A DNA stretch of 28,523 nucleotides, from the NCBI GenBank assembly GCA_047605265.1, contig JASGFY010000038.1:1-28523 (forward strand). Direction: 5' to 3'. Shown here piece after piece: positions 1 through 7,843 of this stretch. Source of the stretch: Solimonas sp047605265 (lineage in GTDB: Bacteria > Pseudomonadota > Gammaproteobacteria > Nevskiales > Nevskiaceae). A model generated the notes under the pieces. The model saw nothing but the letters and a program-made list of their open reading frames with translations, was not told where the DNA came from and made no database searches. The position numbers and the translations under genes were made by a program. Numbering within the stretch: position 1 is the first letter of the stretch; every line of letters starts with the position of its first letter.

Positions 1-390
1 GCGGCATCGCTGCCCGGCCGCAGGCCGGCGCCGGACGCGCTGCTGCCGGCCGGCGAAGCCTTCGACCTGATGCCGATCGAATGGCGCGACGGCGCGCTGC
101 GTCTGAGCTGGAACATCGCGCCGGGCTATTACCTGTACCGCCAGCGCATCCGCGTCGAGACGCTGGCGCCCAGCGATACCGGCGTGCAGGCGATCCGCCT
201 GCCGGCCGGCATCGCCCACGTCGACGAACACTTCGGCGCCGTGCAGATCTATCGCGGCCTGCTCGAAGCCAGCGTGCCGACACAGCGTGCACCGCGCGCG
301 CCGCTGCGCGTGCGCGTCACCTTCCAGGGCTGCGCCGACGCCGGCGTCTGCTACCCCCCGCAAACCCTCACGCAAACCGTCTCTCGCTGA
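1..390 (+). CDS. DsbD N-terminal (alpha) domain protein, 5' end outside window
   Basis: The frame is open from base 1 to the TGA at 388-390, so the start lies upstream. The visible part matches the periplasmic DsbD alpha domain, which passes electrons from the DsbD membrane core to periplasmic partners such as DsbC and CcmG. Seen: the family-typical YYLYRQRIRV stretch and, near the C-terminus, QGCADAGVCYPP, which carries the two redox cysteines of the alpha domain. The protein stops 14 residues or fewer after this motif; no membrane core and no thioredoxin-like gamma domain follow. In canonical DsbD this domain is N-terminal and leads into about eight membrane helices. It is therefore either a stand-alone alpha-domain protein or the tail of a rearranged DsbD. 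The TlpA-like gene begins 4 bases later, so the two are probably co-translated. Confidence 0.8.
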   Translation, partial: AASLPGRRPAPDALLPAGEAFDLMPIEWRDGALRLSWNIAPGYYLYRQRIRVETLAPSDTGVQAIRLPAGIAHVDEHFGAVQIYRGLLEASVPTQRAPRAPLRVRVTFQGCADAGVCYPPQTLTQTVSR

Positions 391-394
391 AACC

Positions 395-919
395 ATGCGA
401 AAGCTTCCCGTCATCGCCGTTCTCGCCGTCGCCGCCGTGGCCGGCGGCGCCTTCTCGTACCACTACTTCTCCACGCCGCAGCTGCAAGGTGCCAGCGACG
501 TCGCGCCGGCGCTGAACCTGACGACGCTCGACGGCAAGACCGTCTCGCTGCAGGCGCTGCGCGGCCGCTGGGTACTGCTGAACTTCTGGGCCTCATGGTG
601 CGCGCCGTGCATGGACGAGATCCCGCATCTGGTCGCTGCGCAATCGAACTACGGCGGCCTCGGTCTGCAGATCGTCGGACCCGCGCTCGACGACGCCAAG
701 GCCGTGCAACCGCTGGTGAAGCGCTTCGGTATCAACTACCCGGTCGCGGCCGATTTCGCGACGGGCGAGGCGACGATGCGCGCTTTCGGCAACGACAAGG
801 GCGCGCTGCCGTTCTCGGTGCTGATCGATCCCGACGGCTTCGTCGCCGAGCGCGTGCTCGGCGGCATGAGCGCCGGACAGCTCGACGATCTGCTGAAACG
901 CCACCTCGGGCGATCCTAG
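395..919 (+). CDS. TlpA/ResA-family thiol:disulfide oxidoreductase
   Basis: A 174-residue membrane-anchored periplasmic thioredoxin-like protein. Residues 4-21 form a single hydrophobic signal anchor. The thioredoxin fold follows with the redox motif WCAPC (Cys69, Cys72) and a cis-proline region around Pro139 (GALPFSVLIDPDG). Family members reduce disulfides in apocytochrome c or other periplasmic proteins, taking electrons from DsbD/CcdA-type donors. The start at 395 was chosen because it gives a clean signal anchor and lies 4 bases after the DsbD-alpha stop; the longer open frame upstream overlaps that gene. The pairing with a DsbD alpha domain suggests a donor-acceptor redox couple. The specific substrate cannot be read from sequence. 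Confidence 0.88.
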   Translation: MRKLPVIAVLAVAAVAGGAFSYHYFSTPQLQGASDVAPALNLTTLDGKTVSLQALRGRWVLLNFWASWCAPCMDEIPHLVAAQSNYGGLGLQIVGPALDDAKAVQPLVKRFGINYPVAADFATGEATMRAFGNDKGALPFSVLIDPDGFVAERVLGGMSAGQLDDLLKRHLGRS

Positions 920-1065
920 GGGCTCTTGAGGCCCTAAACGCTCGTTCGGTCAAATCGCCAACAAATGTCCCGATCTTGTAGATAACTGACGGCAAATCGG
1001 CTTCGCGCTTGTCTTTGGCGACGGCCATCGGCAGAATCGATCCATTCTTAGAAGAGATTCCCTGC

Positions 1066-1509
1066 TTGAGCCATCTGCTGCTGATCAACGGGCCCAATCT
1101 GAACCTGCTGGGCACCCGCGAGCCGGACGTGTACGGGCACCGGACGCTGGCGGACGTCGAGCGCGACCTCGTTGCCGAAGCCGCGCGCCTCGGCCATCGG
1201 TTGTCGACCTTCCAGAGCAATCACGAGGGAGCGCTCGTCGACCGCGTCCAGCAGGCCAGGGCCGACGGCGTGCGCTTCATCCTGATCAATCCCGGCGCCT
1301 ATACGCACACCAGCGTCGCGCTGCGCGACGCGCTGCTCGCGGTGGCGCTGCCGTTCATCGAGATTCATCTGTCGAACGTCCACGCGCGCGAGGCGTTCCG
1401 CAGGCATTCCTATCTTTCCGACATCGCTTTGGGCGTCATCGCCGGCTGCGGCGCGCTGGGCTACCGCCTGGCGCTCACGGTCGCGCACGAGCGCCTTTCG
1501 CAAGCCTGA
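1066..1509 (+). CDS. aroQ: 3-dehydroquinate dehydratase, type II
   Basis: Catalyses dehydration of 3-dehydroquinate to 3-dehydroshikimate, step three of the cytoplasmic shikimate pathway. The 147-residue length is typical of the dodecameric type II enzyme. The INGPNLNLLGTREP start, catalytic Tyr23 in the lid region, the INPGAYTHTSVALRDAL block and His101 in EIHLSNVH are all present. I chose TTG at 1066 because the protein then begins MSHLLLINGPN as in other AroQ proteins, and a purine stretch at 1050-1057 (AGAAGAGA) sits 8 bases upstream. A TTG at 1009 in the same frame would add 19 residues that do not look like the family. The gene lies directly before accB and accC, an order also found in Pseudomonas. 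Confidence 0.93.
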   Translation: MSHLLLINGPNLNLLGTREPDVYGHRTLADVERDLVAEAARLGHRLSTFQSNHEGALVDRVQQARADGVRFILINPGAYTHTSVALRDALLAVALPFIEIHLSNVHAREAFRRHSYLSDIALGVIAGCGALGYRLALTVAHERLSQA

Positions 1510-1533
1510 AAAAGTATCCCTGAGGAGGGGTCA

Positions 1534-1989
1534 ATGGATTTACGCAAGATCAAGACACTGATCGACCTCGTCGAACAGTCCGGCATTTCCGAGCTGGAAG
1601 TTCGCGAAGGTGAAGAATCGGTGCGCATCAGCCGTCAGACGACGGCGGTGCCGGTCCAGCCGTTCGCGCCGATGCCGGCCTTCGCCGCCGCGCCGGCGGC
1701 CGCGCCGGTCGCAGCCGCACCGGTGACGGCCGCAGCGCCCGCCAAGGTCGACAGCCGCCATATCATCAAGGCGCCGATGGTCGGCACCTTCTACCGCGCG
1801 CCGTCGCCGGGCGCCAAGCCGTTCGTCGAAGTCGGCCAGACGGTCAAGGCCGGTCAGGTGCTGTGCATCATCGAGGCGATGAAGATGCTCAACCAGATCG
1901 AGGCCGACAAGGCCGGCGTCATCGCCGAAGTGTTCGCCGACAACGAAAAGCCGGTCGAATTCGACCAGCCGCTGTTTGCCATTGAGTAA
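1534..1989 (+). CDS. accB: Acetyl-CoA carboxylase biotin carboxyl carrier protein
   Basis: The carrier subunit of acetyl-CoA carboxylase, which forms malonyl-CoA for fatty-acid synthesis. It has 151 residues. The N-terminal segment (1-35, MDLRKIKTLIDLVEQSGISE) is the conserved dimerisation region. An Ala/Pro-rich flexible linker follows at about 40-72, and the C-terminal biotinyl domain carries EAMKM with Lys117 as the biotin attachment site. The thumb-loop region typical of bacterial AccB is present before it. A strong ribosome-binding site (GAGGAGGGG) lies just before the ATG, 24 bases after aroQ. It forms an operon with accC, 59 bases downstream. Confidence 0.96.
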   Translation: MDLRKIKTLIDLVEQSGISELEVREGEESVRISRQTTAVPVQPFAPMPAFAAAPAAAPVAAAPVTAAAPAKVDSRHIIKAPMVGTFYRAPSPGAKPFVEVGQTVKAGQVLCIIEAMKMLNQIEADKAGVIAEVFADNEKPVEFDQPLFAIE

Positions 1990-2026
1990 AACGAAATGGC
2001 AAACCCGTTCGTGTCTCGCGATCGAA

Positions 2027-2052
2027 TCATCGCCGGAGACTTCCGGCGATGA
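2027..2052 (+). promoter_or_regulatory. Perfect hairpin enclosing accC ribosome-binding site and start codon
   Basis: The left arm TCATCGCCGGA (2027-2037) and right arm TCCGGCGATGA (2042-2052) are perfect complements around a 4-base loop GACT. The only purine-rich ribosome-binding candidate, GGAGA (2035-2039), spans the top of the left arm and the loop, and the ATG (2049-2051) is in the right arm. No T-run follows, so this is not a terminator. Folding would be expected to hinder initiation on accC unless melted by ribosomes or a factor. The regulatory role is inference. Confidence 0.6.
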
Positions 2053-3410
2053 AAGAAATCAAGAAAATCCTCATCGCCAACCGCGGTGAGATCGCCCTGC
2101 GCATCCTGCGCTGCTGCCGCGAACTCGGCATCAAGACCGTCGCCGTCTATTCGACGGCCGATCGCGAGCAGAAGCACGTCGCGATGGCCGACGAGGCCGT
2201 CTGCATCGGTCCGCCGCAGGCCACGCGCAGTTACCTCAACATGGCGGCGATCATCTCCGCCGCCGAGGTCACGCAGGCCGACGCTATCCATCCCGGCTAC
2301 GGCTTTTTGTCCGAGAACGCGGACTTCGCCGAGTCGGTCGAGAAATCCGGCTTCATCTTCATCGGCCCACGCCCCGAGACCATCCGCCTGATGGGCTCGA
2401 AGACCAACGCCAAGGCCGAGATGATCGCCGCCGGCGTGCCCTGCGTGCCGGGTTCCGACGGCATCCTGCCGGAGGACGACGACGAATGCCTGGCGATCGC
2501 CGCACGCGTCGGCTACCCGGTGCTGATCAAGGCGGTATCCGGCGGCGGCGGCCGCGGCATGCAGGTCGTGCGCAGCGAGGACGAACTGCTCGGCAAGATC
2601 CGCATCGCCCGCACCGAGGCGCTCAACGCCTTCAAGGACGCCTCCGTGTTCATGGAGAAGTACCTGGAAGTGCCGCGCCACATCGAGTTCCAGGTGCTGT
2701 CCGACGGCCAGGGCAACGCGATCCATCTCGGCGAGCGCGACTGCTCGATGCAGCGTCGCAACCAGAAGGTCGTCGAGGAATCGCCGGCGCCGGGCATCAC
2801 CGACGAGCAGCGCGCCGAGATCGGCGGCCTGTGCGTCGCCGCCTGCGTGCGCATAGGCTATCGCGGCGCCGGCACCTTCGAGTTCCTCTACGAGGACGGC
2901 CGCTTCTACTTCATCGAGATGAACACGCGCATCCAGGTCGAGCACCCGGTGACCGAGATGGTCACGGGCGTCGACCTGATCAAGGAAATGATCCGCATTG
3001 CCGACGGCAAGCCGCTGAAGAAGAAGCAGAGCAACATCCGCTTCCGCGGTCACGCCATCGAATGCCGCATCAACGCCGAGAACGCGCGCACCTTCGTGCC
3101 GTCGCCGGGCGAGTTGAAGAAGTATCACCAGCCCGGCGGCCCCGGCATCCGTCTCGATTCGCATTGCTACGCGGGCTACAAGGTGCCGCCGCATTACGAC
3201 TCGATGATCGGCAAGCTGATCGCCTACGGCTCCGACCGCAAGAGCGCGATCGCGCGCATGCGCCAGGCGCTGGCCGAGATGATCATCGAAGGCATCCAGA
3301 CCAACATCCCGCTGCAGCGGCGAATCATGTCGGACGCGGTGTTCAAGGAAGGCACGCACCAGATCCACTATCTCGAGAAGATGCTCGAACAGTGGGCGAC
3401 AGAAGAGTGA
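2049..3410 (+). CDS. accC: Acetyl-CoA carboxylase biotin carboxylase subunit
   Basis: ATP- and bicarbonate-dependent carboxylation of the biotin on AccB. At 453 residues it has the usual length of stand-alone AccC. Order of regions: N-terminal biotin-carboxylase domain opening ILIANRGEIALRI; ATP-grasp domain with Lys161 and the glycine loop GGGGRGM (165-171); the ERDCSMQRRNQK block (229-240); EMNTRIQVEHPVTE (290-303) with metal and bicarbonate ligands; and a C-terminal domain to 453. No carrier domain is fused. The start at 2049 gives MKEIKKILIANRGE, as in homologues. The putative ribosome-binding site and start codon lie inside an 11-bp perfect hairpin (see separate entry). A terminator follows the stop by 14 bases. 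Confidence 0.97.
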   Translation: MKEIKKILIANRGEIALRILRCCRELGIKTVAVYSTADREQKHVAMADEAVCIGPPQATRSYLNMAAIISAAEVTQADAIHPGYGFLSENADFAESVEKSGFIFIGPRPETIRLMGSKTNAKAEMIAAGVPCVPGSDGILPEDDDECLAIAARVGYPVLIKAVSGGGGRGMQVVRSEDELLGKIRIARTEALNAFKDASVFMEKYLEVPRHIEFQVLSDGQGNAIHLGERDCSMQRRNQKVVEESPAPGITDEQRAEIGGLCVAACVRIGYRGAGTFEFLYEDGRFYFIEMNTRIQVEHPVTEMVTGVDLIKEMIRIADGKPLKKKQSNIRFRGHAIECRINAENARTFVPSPGELKKYHQPGGPGIRLDSHCYAGYKVPPHYDSMIGKLIAYGSDRKSAIARMRQALAEMIIEGIQTNIPLQRRIMSDAVFKEGTHQIHYLEKMLEQWATEE

Positions 3411-3424
3411 GACAGCAACGAAAG

Positions 3425-3447
3425 GCCCCGGTCCCCCGGGGCTTTTT
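3425..3447 (+). terminator. Rho-independent terminator of the aroQ-accB-accC operon
   Basis: Stem GCCCCGG (3425-3431) pairs with CCGGGGC (3436-3442) across the loop TCCC and is followed at once by TTTTT (3443-3447). It begins 14 bases after the accC stop. Confidence 0.9.
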
Positions 3448-3451
3448 CGCG

Positions 3452-3475
3452 TATGAGCATCGTTATGAGCATCGT
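3452..3475. repeat. Perfect tandem 12-bp direct repeat (two copies)
   Basis: The unit TATGAGCATCGT occurs at 3452-3463 and again at 3464-3475, followed by the partial copy GATGA. It lies between the accC terminator and the thiolase gene. It may be chance, or a paired binding site for a regulator of the thiolase gene. The rest of the 180-base gap shows no clear promoter match. Confidence 0.6.
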
Positions 3476-3590
3476 GATGAAATCCTCTCACGCGGGCCCG
3501 CGCCATGTGGCGGCGCAGCAATAGGCAGCCCCGTGCGGCGTCACTAAGCTCGCCGCCATTTTTCGCATTTCCATTCGCAGGAGACTTTCG

Positions 3591-4895
3591 ATGAAACCCT
3601 ATGGCCGCAAGGTGGCAATCCTCGGCGGATCACGCATTCCGTTCGCACGCTCGAACACGGCATACGCGACGAAGTCGAACCAGGACATGCTGACGGCGGC
3701 GCTGACGGGCGTCGTCGACAAGTTCCAGCTGCACGGCGAGCGCATCGGCGAGGTTGCCGCCGGCGCGGTGCTGAAGCATTCGCGCGACTTCAACCTCTGC
3801 CGCGAGTCGGTGCTGTCGTCGGGCCTCGCGCCGGAAACGGCCGCGTACGATTTGCAGATGGCCTGCGGCACCGGGCTGCAGGCGGCGATCAACATCGCCA
3901 ACAAGATCGCGCTCGGCCAGATCGAATCCGGCATCGGCGGCGGCGTCGACACGACGTCGGATGCACCGATCGCCGTCGGCGAGAAGCTGCGCAAGATCCT
4001 GCTCGAGGTGAACCGCGCGAAGACCGCCGGCCAGCGCCTGGCCGCGCTCGCCAAGTTCCGCCCCGCCTATCTGGCACCGCAGATCCCGACCAACGGCGAG
4101 CCGCGCACGAAGATGAGCATGGGCCAGCACACCGAAGTGATGGTCAAGGAATGGAAGATTCCGCGCGAGGCGCAGGACCAGCTCGCCTACGAATCGCACA
4201 AGAAGGCCGCCGCCGCCTGGGACGCCGGCTTCTACAGCGATCTGGTCGTGCCGTTCGCCGGCCTCGAGCGTGACAACAACCTGCGTCCGGACATCACGCT
4301 CGAGAAGCTGGCGTCGCTGTCGCCGGCCTTCGACCGCAAGTCCGGCCAGGGCACGCTGACCGCTGGCAACTCGACGCCGTTGACCGACGGCGCGTCGGCG
4401 GTGCTGCTCGCTTCGGAAGACTGGGCGAAGGCGCACGGCCACAAGCCGCTCGCCTACATCACGCACGCCGAAACGGCGGCCGTCGACTTCGCCGGCCGCA
4501 AGCATGAAGGCCTGCTGATGGCGCCGGCCTATGCCGTCGCGCGCCTGCTCGACCGTGCCGGCCTCAAGCTGCAGGACTTCGACTTCTACGAAATCCACGA
4601 AGCGTTCGCCGGCCAGGTGCTGTGCACGCTGAAGGCCTGGGAGGACCCGAAGTTCTGCAAGGAGAAGCTCGGCCTCGACGCGCCGCTCGGCTCGATCGAC
4701 CGCGCGAAGATGAACGTCAAGGGCGGCAGCCTCGCGGCCGGCCATCCGTTCGCGGCGACCGGCGGCCGCATCCTGGCGACCCTGGGCAAGATCATCGACG
4801 AGCACTATCAGAAAACGGGGAACGGCAGTCGCGGCCTGATCTCGATCTGCGCGGCCGGCGGCCTGGGCGTGACGGCGATCGTCGAACGCGGCTGA
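3591..4895 (+). CDS. Acetyl-CoA C-acyltransferase (thiolase), FadI-like
   Basis: A 434-residue thiolase that would catalyse thiolytic cleavage of 3-ketoacyl-CoA in beta-oxidation, or the reverse condensation. Catalytic residues are all visible: nucleophile Cys92 in MACGTG, His336 in EIHEAF, His385 in GGSLAAGHPFAATGGR, and Cys420 near the C-terminus in CAAGGLGVT. The length and the insert around residues 145-180 resemble the FadI branch (about 435 residues) more than short acetoacetyl-CoA thiolases (about 392). A good ribosome-binding site (AGGAGA) precedes the ATG. No fadJ-type partner is adjacent, and terminators lie on both sides, so it looks monocistronic. An acetyl-CoA acetyltransferase label is an alternative; chain-length preference cannot be read from sequence. 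Confidence 0.9.
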   Translation: MKPYGRKVAILGGSRIPFARSNTAYATKSNQDMLTAALTGVVDKFQLHGERIGEVAAGAVLKHSRDFNLCRESVLSSGLAPETAAYDLQMACGTGLQAAINIANKIALGQIESGIGGGVDTTSDAPIAVGEKLRKILLEVNRAKTAGQRLAALAKFRPAYLAPQIPTNGEPRTKMSMGQHTEVMVKEWKIPREAQDQLAYESHKKAAAAWDAGFYSDLVVPFAGLERDNNLRPDITLEKLASLSPAFDRKSGQGTLTAGNSTPLTDGASAVLLASEDWAKAHGHKPLAYITHAETAAVDFAGRKHEGLLMAPAYAVARLLDRAGLKLQDFDFYEIHEAFAGQVLCTLKAWEDPKFCKEKLGLDAPLGSIDRAKMNVKGGSLAAGHPFAATGGRILATLGKIIDEHYQKTGNGSRGLISICAAGGLGVTAIVERG

Positions 4896-4915
4896 CTCGC
4901 ATTCCTGCATCAAGC

Positions 4916-4944
4916 AAGCCCGGCTCCGGCCGGGCTTTTCTTTT
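4916..4944 (+). terminator. Rho-independent terminator after the thiolase gene
   Basis: A 9-bp perfect stem AAGCCCGGC (4916-4924) / GCCGGGCTT (4929-4937) with loop TCCG, followed by a T-rich tail TTCTTTT. It starts 20 bases after the stop codon. Confidence 0.9.
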
Positions 4945-5037
4945 GCGCCGCCGCCTGAATTTCCTGGTGGTCTTTCCGCTCCGGGGCCCGGCGTGCTTTG
5001 TGCATAATCGACGAAAACCGCCGGGGGAGCCCCATCG

Positions 5038-6540
5038 ATGAACTTGCTGCGCACCAAGCCGTTCAAGCCCGACCATGGTCATGATGAGCGCGGCCTCAAG
5101 CGCGTCCTGAGCGCCTGGGACCTCGTCCTGCTCGGCGTCGGTGCCGTGATCGGCGCGGGCATCTTCGTGCTCACCGGCATCACCGCCGCGACGCAGGCCG
5201 GCCCGGCCGTCGTGCTGTCGTTCCTCGTCGCCGGCTTCGCCTGTGCCTGCGCGGCGCTCGCCTACGCCGAGCTCGCCAGCGCCGTCGGCGGCGCCGGCTC
5301 GGCCTACGGTTACGGCTACGCCAGCCTCGGCGAGCTGCCGGCCTGGATCATCGGCTGGATGCTGCTGTGCGAGTACATGGTCGCGATTCCGGCGGTGGCG
5401 ACCGGCTGGTCCGGTTACGTCGTCAATGCCCTGCAGTCCCTCGGTGTCGGTTTCCCGGCCGTGCTCACGCATGGTCCCGGCGATCCGGCGACACCGGGCC
5501 TGATCAACCTGCCGGCGTTCTTCATCGTGCTGGTGATCGGCCTGCTGCTCGCCTCCGGCGCCAAGGCCAGCGCGATGTTCAATACGATCATGGTCGCGGT
5601 GAAGGTCGCAGCGATCCTGCTGTTCATCGGCGTCGCCGTGTTCCATATCGATCCGGCCAACTGGTCGCCGTTCATTCCGCCGATGGAAGTCTCGGGCACC
5701 GGCGCGAGCTCCGGCTTCAGCTGGGAGATGCGCCTGCTCGACGCGATCAAGCTGGCCCTGGGTTTCGGGGCCGGCGGCGAAACGCACTTCGGCGTCGTTG
5801 GCATCATGACCGGCGCGGCGACGATCTTCTTCGCCTATCTCGGCTTCGACGCGGTTTCGACCGCCGCCGAAGAGACGCGCAATCCGCAGCGCGATCTGCC
5901 GATCGGCATCCTCGGCTCGCTGTTCGCGTGCACGGCGCTGTACATCATCGTCTCGATCCTGCTGACCGGCATGGTCAATTACCGCGAGCTCAACGTGCCG
6001 TCGCCGGTCGCGCATGCCTTGCTGCAGATCGGCCAGAAAGTGGTCGCGGGCATCATCTCGATCGGCGCCATCGCCGGCCTGACGACGGTCATCCTCGTCA
6101 TGTATTTCGGCCTGACGCGCGTGCTGTTCGCGATCGCCCATGACGGCCTGCTGCCGAAGTTCTTCGCCTACGTGCATCCGAAGACCGGCACGCCGGTCGG
6201 CTCGATCGCCACCGCCGGCGCCATCATGCTGGCGTTCTCCGGCTTCGTCCCCCTGGGCAAGCTGGCCGAGATCGCCAATATCGGAACGCTCGGCGCGTTC
6301 GTCGTCGTCTGCGCCGGGGTCATCGTCATGCGCCGCACGCATCCCGACATGCCGCGTCCGTTCAAAACGCCGGCCTCGCCGCTGATTCCGCTGCTGGGCG
6401 TGCTGTCGTGCGGCTATCTGATGCTGAACCTCGTGGCCTTCACCTGGGCCGCGTTCGGCGTATGGATGCTGTTCGGGCTCGTCGTCTACTTCGCCTACTC
6501 GCGCACGCACAGCGCACTGGCCGTCAAAGGATCACCGTAG
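5038..6540 (+). CDS. APC-superfamily amino acid permease (CAT-like)
   Basis: A 500-residue inner-membrane transporter with a short hydrophilic N-terminus. The first helix carries the APC signature GVGAVIGAGIFVLTG (about residues 36-50), where the GAGIF break binds the amino acid backbone. Alternating hydrophobic segments indicate about 12 membrane helices. The FFAYLGFDAVSTAAEETRNPQRDLP block is characteristic of the cationic amino acid transporter/YfnA-like branch. This suggests proton-coupled uptake of amino acids, possibly cationic ones; substrate is not determined by sequence alone. A ribosome-binding site GGGGGAG lies about 10 bases before the ATG, and a possible -10 CATAAT lies at 5003-5008. 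It stands alone between a terminator and hemH. Confidence 0.9.
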   Translation: MNLLRTKPFKPDHGHDERGLKRVLSAWDLVLLGVGAVIGAGIFVLTGITAATQAGPAVVLSFLVAGFACACAALAYAELASAVGGAGSAYGYGYASLGELPAWIIGWMLLCEYMVAIPAVATGWSGYVVNALQSLGVGFPAVLTHGPGDPATPGLINLPAFFIVLVIGLLLASGAKASAMFNTIMVAVKVAAILLFIGVAVFHIDPANWSPFIPPMEVSGTGASSGFSWEMRLLDAIKLALGFGAGGETHFGVVGIMTGAATIFFAYLGFDAVSTAAEETRNPQRDLPIGILGSLFACTALYIIVSILLTGMVNYRELNVPSPVAHALLQIGQKVVAGIISIGAIAGLTTVILVMYFGLTRVLFAIAHDGLLPKFFAYVHPKTGTPVGSIATAGAIMLAFSGFVPLGKLAEIANIGTLGAFVVVCAGVIVMRRTHPDMPRPFKTPASPLIPLLGVLSCGYLMLNLVAFTWAAFGVWMLFGLVVYFAYSRTHSALAVKGSP

Positions 6541-6590
6541 GACGCGGCGCAAAAGCCGCAAATCCTTCAAGACGGGTCGGCCGCGCGCGT

Positions 6591-7697
6591 ATGATCAGCG
6601 CGATGAACGCCCCGCCTTCTTCGTCCGCCTCGCCCGCCGCCGTTCCCGAGCACGCGCGCGTTCAGCGCAGCGGCATCCTGCTCGCCAACCTCGGCACGCC
6701 GGACGAACCGACGCCCGCCGCGATCCGCCGCTATCTGCGCGAGTTCCTCAGCGATCGACGCGTCGTCGAGATTCCGCGCGCGCTATGGTGGCCGATTCTC
6801 CACGGATTCATCCTGCCGCTGCGGCCAGTGAAGCTCGCGCACGCGTATCGAAGCGTGTGGACGCCGGAGGGCTCGCCGCTGCTGGCGATCGGCCGCGCGC
6901 AGCAGGCGGGGCTGCAGGCGCGGCTCGGCGGCGACGTTCCAATTGCGCTCGGCATGCGCTACGGGCATCCGTCGATCGCCGGCGCCATCGACGAGCTGCT
7001 CGAGCGCGGCGCGCGGCGCATCGTCGTGCTGCCGCTGTATCCGCAATATTCGGCGACGACCACCGCTTCCGTGTTCGACGCCACGCTCGCGCACGTGCGG
7101 CCGATGCGCTGGTGGCCCGAGCTGCGCCTCGTGAACGGCTATCACGATCGCGCCGATTACGTCGCTGCGCTCGCCGATTCGATCCGCGCGTACTGGCAGC
7201 GGCACGGTCGCGGCGAGCATCTGCTGATGTCGTTCCACTCGATTCCGCTGCGCTATCTCGACGCCGGCGATCCTTACTACTGCTTTTGCCAGAAGACGGC
7301 ACGCCTGCTCGCCGCGGAGCTGCAGCTCGCCGCCGACGCCTGGAGCCTGTCGTTCCAATCACGTCTCGGCAAGGCAAAGTGGCTCTCGCCGTATACCGAC
7401 GTCTCGATCGAGCGCCTCGCCCGCAGTGGCGTGCGCACGCTCGATGCGATCTGCCCCGGCTTCTCCGCCGACTGCCTCGAAACGCTCGAAGAAGTCGCGT
7501 TGCGCTACGGCGAGCAGTTCGTCGCCGCCGGCGGTACGGCGCTGCGCTACGTTCCTGCCCTCAATGCCGGCGAGCGCCATCTCGACGTGCTCGCCGCGCT
7601 CGCCCGCGATCATCTCGCCGGCTGGCCCGCGGCAGACGTACCCGACGCGCGGGCCGCAGCGCCGGAACGCATTGCCCTGCTGCGTCGCGGCCTCTGA
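6591..7697 (+). CDS. hemH: Ferrochelatase
   Basis: Inserts ferrous iron into protoporphyrin IX, the last step of heme synthesis. The protein has 368 residues from ATG 6591; a second ATG at 6603 is an equally possible start because residues 1-25 are Pro/Ser/Ala-rich and not conserved. Recognisable blocks are GILLANLGTPDEPTPAAI (28-45), LPLYPQYSATTT (148-159), SFHSIPLRYLDAGDPYY (215-231) with catalytic His216, and CPGFSADCLETLEEV (288-302) with the conserved acidic residue at Glu297. No additional C-terminal domain is present. No strong ribosome-binding site is visible before either ATG. It is separated from the permease by 50 bases and ends before a bidirectional terminator. Confidence 0.95.
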   Translation: MISAMNAPPSSSASPAAVPEHARVQRSGILLANLGTPDEPTPAAIRRYLREFLSDRRVVEIPRALWWPILHGFILPLRPVKLAHAYRSVWTPEGSPLLAIGRAQQAGLQARLGGDVPIALGMRYGHPSIAGAIDELLERGARRIVVLPLYPQYSATTTASVFDATLAHVRPMRWWPELRLVNGYHDRADYVAALADSIRAYWQRHGRGEHLLMSFHSIPLRYLDAGDPYYCFCQKTARLLAAELQLAADAWSLSFQSRLGKAKWLSPYTDVSIERLARSGVRTLDAICPGFSADCLETLEEVALRYGEQFVAAGGTALRYVPALNAGERHLDVLAALARDHLAGWPAADVPDARAAAPERIALLRRGL

Positions 7698-7774
7698 ACG
7701 ACCTCGCGGCCCGGAGGCCGTACGCCGCAGCGTGCGGCAGAGACGCCGATAACGCTTTCCCTCAGCGAAAAAGA

Positions 7775-7803
7775 AAACCCCTCCACGACGAACGGAGGGG
7801 TTT
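7775..7803. terminator. Bidirectional terminator between hemH and the minus-strand Ala/Lys-rich gene
   Basis: A 10-bp stem AAACCCCTCC (7775-7784) / GGAGGGGTTT (7794-7803) has a 9-base loop. On the minus strand the stem is followed by a long T-rich tail (TTTTCTTTTT), so it is strongest for the minus-strand gene ending at 7844. It can also serve hemH on the plus strand. Two smaller GC hairpins, at 7707-7720 and 7724-7738, lie between the hemH stop and this element. Confidence 0.85.
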
Positions 7804-7843
7804 CATCAGCGGCCGCGCCACGCGGCCGCGGAGGCGCACGGCC

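Noticed and set aside
917..937. Hairpin-like GGGCTCTTGAGGCCC after the TlpA-like gene as a terminator
   Set aside because: The stem is only four to five pairs with a wobble, and no T-run follows.
1009..1065. Upstream TTG start that extends AroQ by 19 residues
   Set aside because: The added residues are unlike the AroQ family, while the TTG at 1066 gives the conserved N-terminus and normal length.
1854..3521. Very long open frame on the minus strand opposite accC
   Set aside because: It is antisense to a fully conserved gene, rich in Arg/His/Asp/Ala and without family features. Such mirror frames are expected in GC-rich coding DNA.
4792..6510. Long minus-strand open frame opposite the amino acid permease
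   Set aside because: Its product is a charged low-complexity sequence that mirrors the codon pattern of a clear 12-helix permease; no ribosome-binding site or homologous motif is visible.
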